Below, one piece after another: positions 9,164 to 15,481 of a stretch of 27,033 nucleotides of DNA. Position 1 is the stretch's first letter, and each line of letters starts with the position of its first letter. The translations under genes were made by a program, and so were the position numbers. Source of the DNA: WLJO01 sp032117595 (lineage in GTDB: Bacteria > Actinomycetota > Acidimicrobiia > Acidimicrobiales > Ilumatobacteraceae); NCBI GenBank assembly GCA_032117595.1, contig JAULYZ010000151.1:1-27033 (forward strand), given 5' to 3'. The notes below the pieces were generated by a model, which searched no databases, was not told where the DNA came from, and saw only the letters and a list, made by a program, of their open reading frames with translations.

Positions 9164-10312
9164 TCAGGAGGCGTAGGCCTTGCCGGCGATCTCGCCGAGC
9201 TGTGCGGCGAACTCACCTGCTGCGACACGCTTGTAGATGTCGTCCATGGCGGTCTGCTCATCGGCAGTTGCGTTGCAGATCTTTGCGCCCGGCTCCGGGT
9301 CGACGCCGACCTTGAACTGCTTGGTGTCACCTTCCTTGAAGGTGCCGGCGATGATGGCGCCCATGACGGCCCTCACGTAGTCGCCACCGTCGAAGCGGAC
9401 GGCGATGTCGTACTTGAGGGTTTCAGTGGCCTCGCACACGTTCGATGCGCCGGCGCTCATCACGATGACGCCCTTCTCGTTCGCGAACTGCACCACCGGA
9501 CGGTGTGCTCCGCCCAGGTACGGGTACACCGCATCGGCGCCACCGTCGATCGCGGTCTGCAGCGCAGCAGTCGCGTTGGCGGTGTTGTCGAAGTCGAACG
9601 GGAACGCACCGCTGGGCACGTACGTCATCTTGTAGGCCGGGTCGACGAGTTTGAGTCCGAGCTCGAAGGCCAGGTAGTGCTGCTTCTCGAAGCCGAGGTC
9701 GCAGCAGCCGATGAAGACGACCGACTCGCCGCCCTTCTCCTTGAGCTTGAGGCCGGTTGCGTAGCCGGCGGTGAGGCCGACCTCGCCACCGTCGTCGGTG
9801 CTCTGCGAGAGACCGGGGTTGGCCGGGAAGCCAGCGCCACAGTTGCAGTACCAGAAGATGTTCGGGTACTTCTCGATGAGCGCAGGGAGCGGCTCGGCGA
9901 TCTCGGACGCTCCGACGATGATCACGTCGACGCCCTGCTCGGCAAGGTCACCGATGGCCGTAGCGGCGTCGGCTGCCTCGATCTTCTCGACGACGATCGG
10001 CTCCTCATAGCCGTTCTCCACCGACAGTTGCTTTGCTGCGTCGACAACGGCCTGGTAGTAGGCGCCGTCGTCGGCAGGGCCTGCGGCAGCGATGCCGAAG
10101 CGCACCTTGCCGTCACCGTTGGAGTCGAGGTTGACTGCCGGAGCGCCCGTGGTTGCGGGTGCCTCGGTGCTGGCCGGTGCTTCAGTGCTGGCCGGTGCCT
10201 CGGTGCTGGCCGGTGAGGCCTCGTCGTCATCGCTGCAGGCGGCCGCAATCAGCGACACGGCAGCGAGACCGGCGAGGACCCGCGCGGTGCGGTGTTTCGT
10301 GGTCCTGGACAT
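9164..10312 (-). CDS. BMP-family substrate-binding lipoprotein of the ABC importer
   Basis: 382 residues from ATG 10312 (MSRTTKHRTARV), which gives a clean signal peptide; a longer in-frame start at 10405 would add 31 unrelated residues. Basic N-terminus, hydrophobic stretch, then a lipobox-like IAAAC with C26 as the lipid-anchored residue. A Ser/Thr/Ala/Pro-rich linker with three copies of ASTEAP follows, then the BMP domain (KVRFGIAAAGPADDGAYYQAV onward, VDVIIVGASEIAEPLPALIEK). BMP proteins bind nucleosides, purines and related compounds outside the cell (family knowledge). As first gene of the minus-strand run, preceded by the 18-bp operator-like palindrome, it probably marks the promoter of the whole transporter-catabolism operon. 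Confidence 0.92.
   Translation of the reverse strand: MSRTTKHRTARVLAGLAAVSLIAAACSDDDEASPASTEAPASTEAPASTEAPATTGAPAVNLDSNGDGKVRFGIAAAGPADDGAYYQAVVDAAKQLSVENGYEEPIVVEKIEAADAATAIGDLAEQGVDVIIVGASEIAEPLPALIEKYPNIFWYCNCGAGFPANPGLSQSTDDGGEVGLTAGYATGLKLKEKGGESVVFIGCCDLGFEKQHYLAFELGLKLVDPAYKMTYVPSGAFPFDFDNTANATAALQTAIDGGADAVYPYLGGAHRPVVQFANEKGVIVMSAGASNVCEATETLKYDIAVRFDGGDYVRAVMGAIIAGTFKEGDTKQFKVGVDPEPGAKICNATADEQTAMDDIYKRVAAGEFAAQLGEIAGKAYAS
10161..10214 (-). repeat. Three tandem 18-bp repeats encoding the lipoprotein linker
   Basis: GCCTCGGTGCTGGCCGGT occurs three times head to tail; the middle copy differs at two positions (GCTTCAGTG). On the minus strand each copy encodes ASTEAP, making a flexible spacer between the lipid anchor and the binding domain. 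A weaker fourth unit adjoins it (ATTGAP). Repeat number may vary between strains by slippage. Confidence 0.9.
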
Positions 10313-10342
10313 TGGTGTGTGGTTCTCCCCGTGTGTTGGGTC

Positions 10343-10360
10343 GGTCTGATGGTCAGACCA
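10343..10360 (-). promoter_or_regulatory. Palindromic operator-like site, copy 1 (upstream of BMP operon)
   Basis: GGTCTGATGGTCAGACCA: outer arms GGTCTGA and TCAGACC around TGG, and an inner 13-bp perfect palindrome ATGGTCAGACCAT at 10349-10361. The inner core fits TGGTNNNACCA, the pattern bound by FadR/PdhR/LldR-type GntR regulators (established for those proteins; assignment here is inference). Its near edge is 31 bases upstream of the lipoprotein ATG. An exact 18-bp copy lies at 11875-11892. A possible -10, TAAGTT on the minus strand at 10379-10374, would place the site just after the transcription start, but the -35 is poor. Confidence 0.7.
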
Positions 10361-10432
10361 TTCCGCTCCGGGAAACTTACCCGGTCGTACCGCTGGGCGG
10401 GGCACCCACCACTGTGAAGATTCGGGGTCGCA

Positions 10433-10474
10433 CGGGTTCGCGTCGACGTGCGGCGACGGGCAGACCCGAACCCG
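10433..10474. repeat. Inverted repeat downstream of the SnoaL-like gene
   Basis: CGGGTTCG (10433-10440) and CGAACCCG (10467-10474) are perfect 8-bp arms around a 26-nt centre that itself contains CGTC/GACG. It lies about 30 bases beyond the stop of the VOC-VOC-SnoaL operon and upstream of the BMP operon promoter. It could end the first transcript as a hairpin, although no U-tract follows. The rest of the 189-bp gap holds only the operator at 10343-10360. Confidence 0.45.
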
Positions 10475-10501
10475 GCAGGCCGCCCCCTCAGGTGCGTTCG
10501 G

Positions 10502-10882
10502 TCAGTCGGCGAGGCCTGCTTGGCGCAAGAAGACGAGCGAATCCCAGTAATCGACCCGTCGCGCAATCCGGTCACCCCGGACCTCGAAGCGCATGAGACC
10601 CCGAACGGCGATCGGTCGGTCGTTCACCGTGGTGCGCAAGGTGTAGGCGGCGGCCACCCGGCTGCCCTCCTCGATCGCGTCCTCGACCTCGTAGCGCAGC
10701 CCGGGCATCGAGGCGAGGAACCCCGGCAGGCGTCGGAGGTACTCAGACTTGCCGCTGCAGCTGCTCCCGAGGGCAGCAGTGTGCTCGTTGACGAAATCGT
10801 CGGTGACCCACGCGGCGACCGTCTCGGGGTCGCCGCTCGCAAAGGCGGCGAGGTATCCCCGGGCCACCTCGCCGGGTGTCAC
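10502..10882 (-). CDS. SnoaL-like/NTF2-fold protein
   Basis: 126 residues from GTG 10882, which overlaps the preceding stop by 4 bp (GTGA), the classic coupling arrangement; a longer upstream frame exists but runs inside the VOC gene. The sequence opens with a helix (PGEVARGYLAAFASGDPETVAAWVTDDF), then alternates strands and ends with IARRVDYWDSLVFLRQ, the pattern of SnoaL-like polyketide-cyclase/limonene-epoxide-hydrolase relatives with an NTF2 cone fold. Such proteins bind small hydrophobic molecules and act as cyclases, isomerases or hydrolases, or have no known activity. It is last in an operon with two VOC proteins, so probably acts on the same metabolite. Confidence 0.8.
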   Translation of the reverse strand: MTPGEVARGYLAAFASGDPETVAAWVTDDFVNEHTAALGSSCSGKSEYLRRLPGFLASMPGLRYEVEDAIEEGSRVAAAYTLRTTVNDRPIAVRGLMRFEVRGDRIARRVDYWDSLVFLRQAGLAD

Positions 10883-11358
10883 GCCGAGGCGCCCCAGACC
10901 TCTTGGGCCTTGGCGTAGACGCCCTGGTCGTAGGAGAACTCGATCACGTTGCCGTCGGGGTCCTTGAGGGCGCAGATGTAGCCGATGGGCGGCGGCATCT
11001 GCGTGGGCGGCCACATCAGGCAGCCATCCCGCTCGGCGCTGGCGGCGATCTGCTCGATCTCGGCCCGGCTGGTGACCTCGATGCCGATGTGGGCAAAGGG
11101 GGCCATGATGGGCATCGGGCCCTTGCCCTGATCCTTGAAGAAGCTCACCAGCACGAGGATGAACGGCTTGTCGCCATTATCGGGGTGACCGAGCCAGGCC
11201 CCGTACCCGTCGGCATCCTCTCGCCGGTCGAGCAGGCGCAGGGGTGTGTGCTTCTCGTACCACGAGACCGAGGCGTCGATGTCGGCGCTCGGGAGCGCAA
11301 TGTGGGTCCAGCGCCAGGCCGGCGGGTGGACGACGTAGTGGTCGGCGGGGTCACTCAC
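10879..11358 (-). CDS. VOC-family protein (glyoxalase/dioxygenase fold)
   Basis: 159 residues from GTG 11358, overlapping the upstream VOC gene by 8 bp (GTGAGTGA). One VOC module is visible: WRWTHIALPSADIDASVSWYEK at the start with a metal-type histidine, FAHIGIEV in the middle, and LKDPDGNVIEFSYD near the end with the conserved glutamate. This metal-centred fold covers glyoxalases, extradiol dioxygenases, epimerases and resistance proteins, so the reaction cannot be named. The second gene of a three-gene operon whose promoter carries the same palindrome as the BMP importer operon. Confidence 0.85.
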   Translation of the reverse strand: MSDPADHYVVHPPAWRWTHIALPSADIDASVSWYEKHTPLRLLDRREDADGYGAWLGHPDNGDKPFILVLVSFFKDQGKGPMPIMAPFAHIGIEVTSRAEIEQIAASAERDGCLMWPPTQMPPPIGYICALKDPDGNVIEFSYDQGVYAKAQEVWGASA

Positions 11359-11845
11359 GGGTGAAGCTCGCCGGGATCTGGGGATCGTTTCCGCCCTTGC
11401 TCCAGAGGATCAAGGTGTTGCCCCACGGGTCGAGGAAGGCGCCGTTGTACCCGTTGAATTCCTTCCAATAGTGGTTCCGCCAGAGGATCTTGGCGCCGAG
11501 GCGCTCGGCGGTGTCGAGGATCCGGTCTTGGGTGTCGTCCTCGCTCACCAGGATCCAGATCCGGGCCGTGTGGCCGGAGCGACTGAGCGTGCGGGGCTCG
11601 GCGCCTGCCGGATTCGGGTGCGGGCGGGCGTTCTTCACGTTGAAGATGCCCATGTGGAGGTTGCCGGTCGGGCCCTGGGTGCCGTCGTCGTCGATCTGGA
11701 AGTTCTGGCCGGGAACGATGCGGTGGAACACGCCGGCGGGCCGGGGCTCCACCTCCCAGCCGAACACCTCGGCGTAGAACTTGGCCGATGCCTCAGGGTC
11801 GTCGGAGGGCAGGTCCACGAAGATGAGCGTGTTCGGGTACGTCAT
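11351..11845 (-). CDS. VOC-family protein
   Basis: 164 residues from ATG 11845. The VOC pattern is visible in LIFVDLPSDDPEASAKFYAEVFGWEVE at the start, NLHMGIFNV centrally, and GAFLDPWGNTLILWSKGG near the end. The C-terminal glutamate normally found in NxxEL is replaced here (NTLIL), so one metal ligand may be missing and a binding rather than catalytic role is possible. First gene of the operon. The ATG lies seven bases after a TAGGGT -10 element, suggesting a leaderless mRNA, and the 18-bp palindrome lies 30 bases upstream. Confidence 0.84.
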   Translation of the reverse strand: MTYPNTLIFVDLPSDDPEASAKFYAEVFGWEVEPRPAGVFHRIVPGQNFQIDDDGTQGPTGNLHMGIFNVKNARPHPNPAGAEPRTLSRSGHTARIWILVSEDDTQDRILDTAERLGAKILWRNHYWKEFNGYNGAFLDPWGNTLILWSKGGNDPQIPASFTRE

Positions 11846-11852
11846 GTGGGCG

Positions 11853-11858
11853 ACCCTA
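11853..11858 (-). promoter_or_regulatory. Candidate -10 element (TAGGGT) of the VOC operon
   Basis: On the minus strand TAGGGT fits the actinobacterial TANNNT -10 and is followed by 7 nt and then ATG 11845, so transcription could begin at the start codon. The -35 window (TCAGAC, 17-nt spacer) falls inside the palindrome at 11875-11892, as expected for a repressor site. A 6-bp inverted repeat GACCCT/AGGGTC (11852-11871) overlaps the -10. Confidence 0.5.
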
Positions 11859-11874
11859 GCAAACGAGGGTCGAT

Positions 11875-11892
11875 GGTCTGATGGTCAGACCA
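11875..11892 (-). promoter_or_regulatory. Palindromic operator-like site, copy 2 (upstream of VOC operon)
   Basis: An exact 18-bp match to the site at 10343-10360. Here the outer arms extend to 8 bp (TGGTCTGA-TGG-TCAGACCA, 11874-11892). It begins 30 bases upstream of the VOC ATG, almost the same spacing as copy 1 has to its gene, and overlaps the likely -35. Repression by a GntR-type regulator that also controls the BMP operon is inferred; no regulator gene is in the window. Confidence 0.72.
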
Positions 11893-11910
11893 GCCGGGTT
11901 GAGCACCTCG

Positions 11911-13251
11911 TCACCGGAGGATCGGCGTGAGCGGCTGCGCAGTGCGGCCCTGGACGAGCGGCCACAGTGCCGCGCGTGCGTGGCCTGCCCTCCAGAAGTA
12001 CTCGAGCAGTGCCGTGTCGCCGAGCGTCCCGAGTCGTTCTGTCACGGCGGTGTCGGCCTCGGCAAGTGAGGATCGAGATGAGCCGAGCAGCGACGCGGCG
12101 GCGTCGTGCAACTCGGCGCGCACCGCCGGACCGACTCGGTCGATCGACATGAGGTGACTGAGGTAGGCCACCGACGCGCCGAGGCGCCGCTTCGATTCGG
12201 GGTCGGTTGCAGCGGGCATCAGCACCGTCATGACATCGGACATTGCGGCCTCGGCAGCGGCTGCGCCGAGGGGTTCTACGGCGTCGGGCGCCGGTGGTGC
12301 GACTGGTAGGTCGTGGCCCATCACCTCGGCGAGTCCGCGGGGGAGCAGCACACCGAGCGTCGGCACGAGCAAATGGTGCACGGACCGGTCCATGCCGGCG
12401 CCGCCGGTGTCGACGACTGCGGCAACGCTCACGAGCCAACGCAGCATGACGAAGACCCGGTAGTACGCGATCGACGAGCGGTCCACGGCGATGCCGGTGG
12501 AGCGCTCCCACTGCGCAAGCTGTGCGTCGAGGTCGCCGCAGTCGCCGTTGATGTCGTGGCCGCGGAAGAGCCACCAACCAAGGTCGTCCATCGGGTCACC
12601 GAGGTGGGAGAACTCCCAGTCGAGCATCGCGGTCACCCTCGAGCCGTCGTGCAGGAAGTTCCCCGGGCCGACGTCGCCGTGGCACACCACCGTGCGCGAC
12701 ACCGACCTCGGCGCGTGTCTGCGCAGTACCGCAAAGGCGAAGCGCACGAGTGACCACGGTTGTTTCGTGCGCTGGTCAAGGATCCGCTCCCAGAGGTCGA
12801 GCTCCATGATTGCGTGATCGGTCGCCGTTGCAGGCCGCGCAAAGCCCGGAAGTTCCAGTCGCGCCGTGTCCACCGTATGCAGTTCGGCGAGGGCGTCGAG
12901 ATAGTCGGAGTAGATGCGGTGTTTGTCGGCCTGCGCAACCTCTGCGTAGTCGTGCACGCCGGGCGCACGCTCGAGCAGCAGCACGGTGCCATCGTCGCTG
13001 ACCGCATGGCACTGCGGCATGCGGACTCGCTCGCCTGCGAGCGCGCGGTACATCGTCCCCTCGCGCGCCAGCGTGAGTTCGGTACCCGCCATCGGCCCGT
13101 CGCCCGTGTCGATCCGCGCCACCACCTCACGACCGTCGTCGAGACCGACGATGACGGTCGCGCGGCTTGCTCCGCTCGCGACACGGGTCCACGACGACAC
13201 CCCAGACCGCATCTTGCGGCCGATCCATTCGCGCGTTGCGCCTTCGTCCAT
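11911..13251 (-). CDS. APH/choline-kinase-fold phosphotransferase
   Basis: 446 residues from ATG 13251. The N-lobe is short; the catalytic loop is H191-G-D193 with N198 (VVCHGDVGPGNF), and the metal-binding aspartate is D211 in AMLDWEFSHLGDP, both diagnostic of the aminoglycoside/choline/homoserine kinase superfamily. The protein carries about 120 extra helical residues at the C-terminus, as in many actinobacterial relatives that sit beside acyl-CoA or lipid enzymes rather than resistance genes. Likely reaction: ATP-dependent phosphorylation of a hydroxyl group on a small molecule or acyl thioester; the substrate is unknown. It is divergent from the gene at 13313 across 61 bp, and its 3' end lies 19 bp from the operator of the VOC operon. 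Confidence 0.88.
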   Translation of the reverse strand: MDEGATREWIGRKMRSGVSSWTRVASGASRATVIVGLDDGREVVARIDTGDGPMAGTELTLAREGTMYRALAGERVRMPQCHAVSDDGTVLLLERAPGVHDYAEVAQADKHRIYSDYLDALAELHTVDTARLELPGFARPATATDHAIMELDLWERILDQRTKQPWSLVRFAFAVLRRHAPRSVSRTVVCHGDVGPGNFLHDGSRVTAMLDWEFSHLGDPMDDLGWWLFRGHDINGDCGDLDAQLAQWERSTGIAVDRSSIAYYRVFVMLRWLVSVAAVVDTGGAGMDRSVHHLLVPTLGVLLPRGLAEVMGHDLPVAPPAPDAVEPLGAAAAEAAMSDVMTVLMPAATDPESKRRLGASVAYLSHLMSIDRVGPAVRAELHDAAASLLGSSRSSLAEADTAVTERLGTLGDTALLEYFWRAGHARAALWPLVQGRTAQPLTPILR

Positions 13252-13312
13252 GTTTCCCCCCTGACGGACGGCCCCTCGCAGTGCTCCGGCGGGCCGGAAT
13301 AGTCTCGCTCAT

Positions 13313-14248
13313 GTGGAGCACCTGACCCCAGCCGACGACTCATTCCATCCACCTGCGAACGACGACCGTTGGTGGACCGAGACCTGCTGGTTCTCCTTCG
13401 ACCAGCCGGGTCGCAACCTCTCGGCGACGATCTATCCACTGTTCCGGCCGAATCTCGGTGTCTGTTCTCTCGCCGTCTACATCTGGGACGGCGCTGCGTG
13501 CGAGCCGTGGGCGATCCCGTACCAGCGGTTCCTCTGGCACCTCGCCATGCCTTCCACCGACCTTGCGCATCTCGAGCTCGAGGGCCTGCGCTACGACGTG
13601 GTGGAGCCGCTCATGCGGTACCGGGTCCGTTATGACGACCAGCAGGGGACACGCTTCGACCTCGACTTCAACGGCCTCCGGGAGCCGTGGCTGGCGTCGA
13701 AGTCACGACATGGCGGTCATCTCGACCAGCCGTGCGCCGTGCGCGGGACCCTCGTGTTGCGGGGCGAGACGATCGACATCGACTGCATGGGGATGCGCGA
13801 TCGCACCTGGTCGCCGCGGCCCGACGACCGTGGGGGTCGCGGTACTGGCTATACGTACGGCATCGGCGGCGCCGGCTCGCAGTTCCTGCTCCTCACTGCG
13901 CTCGATGGCAATGTCGGAGCGTTCCAGGCGGGTGTCTTCACCGGGTACCTCGTGCGCGACGGAATCGGTTCACGGTTGGTGGACTCCGCCCGGCGGGTGG
14001 TGACTCGGGAGCGGGGCTATCCCACCGCGCTCGAGGTGCGGGTCACCGATGAGTCGGGGCGCACCACCACTGCAACGGGCCGATGCCTCAATCGATACGC
14101 GAACTGGGCGACACCCGGCTCGTTTGCCTGGATGAGCATGGTGGAGTGGACGCTCGACGACGGCTCGACGGTGATCGGCGAGGACCAGGAGGTCTGGTCC
14201 ATCGATCAGTTGGGAGCACGCCTCGACGCGCTCAACACCGGTCGCTGA
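13313..14248 (+). CDS. Protein resembling DUF7065/DUF7064 two-domain proteins
   Basis: 311 residues from GTG 13313; an overlapping ATG at 13311 is out of frame and ends after four codons. The sequence is soluble and rich in Trp, Tyr and beta strands. WWTETCWFSFDQPGRN near residue 20 and GMRDRTWSPRPDDRGGRG near residue 160 recall the paired lipocalin-like domains DUF7065/DUF7064 of actinobacteria, which are distantly like carotenoid hydratase (CrtC) proteins (recalled from family patterns, not searched). Such genes often neighbour APH-fold kinases, as here. A role in binding or converting a lipid or terpenoid is conceivable but not shown. It converges on the lipoprotein gene with a 30-bp gap. 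Confidence 0.7.
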   Translation: MEHLTPADDSFHPPANDDRWWTETCWFSFDQPGRNLSATIYPLFRPNLGVCSLAVYIWDGAACEPWAIPYQRFLWHLAMPSTDLAHLELEGLRYDVVEPLMRYRVRYDDQQGTRFDLDFNGLREPWLASKSRHGGHLDQPCAVRGTLVLRGETIDIDCMGMRDRTWSPRPDDRGGRGTGYTYGIGGAGSQFLLLTALDGNVGAFQAGVFTGYLVRDGIGSRLVDSARRVVTRERGYPTALEVRVTDESGRTTTATGRCLNRYANWATPGSFAWMSMVEWTLDDGSTVIGEDQEVWSIDQLGARLDALNTGR

Positions 14249-14278
14249 CAGCGGGTACTGACTGCCGGTCGCCGGGCG

Positions 14279-15331
14279 TTACTCGGCGGCGATCACAGCG
14301 CGCAGATCAGTGGGGAGTTCGACCTGCCCGCCGAGGATCGGCATGGAGACAAAGACGCCGTCGCGCCACCAGTAGAGATCGGGGCTTGCGGGGTTCTCTC
14401 GGTTGGTGAAGTCGGCAGTGGCCTGGAGCGCCAGGTCCGCAATGGTCGTCGGCGACAGTGTGCCGTTCACCGAAACGGCGTAGAAGCGATCCGAGTTCGG
14501 GATCGCAATGACGAAGCCGTGGAGCGGCGAACCACCCATGACCCGGGTCGGATCGAGGAGACGCGCAGCGGCGTACTGATCGTTGCGAACGGTCATGAAC
14601 AGGCCCGAGCGCTGCGATGTCAACGGACGGTTCATCGTCTGGTTGATGGCGAGGGCGAGGATGTCGTACGGCGTACGGCCCCATCGCGCCGCCTGCGCCG
14701 GCGAGATGTAGGTCACTGCACTCGCGCCCTGCACGACTGCCGCTACCACGAGATCCCCGATGATCGGCTGGGCCACGACCTGCTCGAGCGAGAGGCCGAG
14801 CGAGGTGATCGTGCCGACACGAACCCGGAGCAGCGGTTCGGCGTTCTCGAAGGTGAGTGCAGCACTGGTCTGGCCCGGGCTCAGGATCGACTCGAGGTAG
14901 GTCGCGATCGCGGACTGCCATGCGGCGTCGGACACCGTGGTGAGCTGTGCAGCGAGGAGCGTGAGATCCACCTGGGTGCCGTTGTCGAGCGTTGCGCTGC
15001 CCGCGCTCCCGTTCATCGTGTGCTCGGCGCCGAGTTCGCTGAGCGCGGCACTGACGAGGCCGAGGTACTGCTGCACGCGCTCCACGCTCCACCCCACGGG
15101 CGTCCAGTACGGGGGCACGGCGGTCACCACCGGCATCGTTGGGTAGGCGGTGGGCAGCGGGGTGGTGGACGGTTCGGAGGAGGGGGTTGTGAGGTCGAGT
15201 GCCGTCGCTCGCGGCGCAGTTGCAGCCGATTCGCTCCCGCCGCTGCCGTCGGTGCAGCCGACGGCAACCACCAGCAACGCCACCGAACAGGTCGTCGCAA
15301 GCACGAGGTGGCGGGCCGACTGGTGCATCAC
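14279..15331 (-). CDS. Uncharacterised lipoprotein, possibly DUF1444-like
   Basis: 350 residues from ATG 15331 (a second ATG is the next codon). A signal peptide with a hydrophobic core ends at AVGC26, a plausible though not ideal lipobox, then about 50 Ser/Thr/Pro-rich residues form a linker. The folded part includes TYISPAQAARWGRTPYDILALAINQTM, a TVRNDQYAAARLL segment and VIAIPNSDRFYAV. The order D-Y-x-A-x-R-L-L then IPNxD resembles the DUF1444/YtpQ family, an observation from memory that needs a profile search. It is probably anchored on the outer face of the membrane. Function unknown. It stands alone between ilvD (divergent, 150 bp) and the gene at 13313 (convergent). Confidence 0.75.
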   Translation of the reverse strand: MMHQSARHLVLATTCSVALLVVAVGCTDGSGGSESAATAPRATALDLTTPSSEPSTTPLPTAYPTMPVVTAVPPYWTPVGWSVERVQQYLGLVSAALSELGAEHTMNGSAGSATLDNGTQVDLTLLAAQLTTVSDAAWQSAIATYLESILSPGQTSAALTFENAEPLLRVRVGTITSLGLSLEQVVAQPIIGDLVVAAVVQGASAVTYISPAQAARWGRTPYDILALAINQTMNRPLTSQRSGLFMTVRNDQYAAARLLDPTRVMGGSPLHGFVIAIPNSDRFYAVSVNGTLSPTTIADLALQATADFTNRENPASPDLYWWRDGVFVSMPILGGQVELPTDLRAVIAAE

Positions 15332-15346
15332 CGAGGACGCTAGATC

Positions 15347-15367
15347 ACACGTTCTGGCCCAACGTGT
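15347..15367. promoter_or_regulatory. Inverted repeat between the lipoprotein gene and ilvD
   Basis: ACACGTT-CTGGCCC-AACGTGT: 7-bp perfect arms spaced by 7 nt, one helical turn and a half centre to centre, as for a dimeric regulator. It is 15 bases upstream of the lipoprotein start and about 115 bases upstream of ilvD, so it more likely serves the lipoprotein gene. No regulator can be named. Confidence 0.4.
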
Positions 15368-15468
15368 CAGTGCAGCACTCGGTCATCGATGGGCTGCAGG
15401 ACGGGTGTGCCAAGTCGGGAACCTGCGGTGATGTGCGGGTCGCCACCCGGCGGCACCGTCACGAGCGA

Positions 15469-15474
15469 TAAGTT
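15469..15474 (+). promoter_or_regulatory. Candidate -10 element (TAAGTT) of ilvD
   Basis: TAAGTT fits TANNNT and is followed by seven bases (CGGACTC) and then ATG 15482, so the mRNA would start at or next to the start codon. This leaderless geometry explains the absence of a Shine-Dalgarno and supports the chosen start over the longer frame from 15389. No clear -35 is seen. Confidence 0.5.
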
Positions 15475-15481
15475 CGGACTC

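Noticed and set aside
10313..10501. A riboswitch upstream of the BMP importer operon
   Set aside because: Purine-type importers can carry one, but no conserved aptamer core was recognised; the only clear elements are the palindrome and a separate inverted repeat.
14249..14278. A terminator between the convergent genes at 14,248 and 14,279
   Set aside because: Only a 4-bp CCGG/CCGG pairing is present with no T-tract.
15389..15481. N-terminal extension or leader peptide for ilvD
   Set aside because: The extra 31 residues do not resemble IlvD, contain no branched-chain codon run, and a -10 element lies inside them just before ATG 15482.
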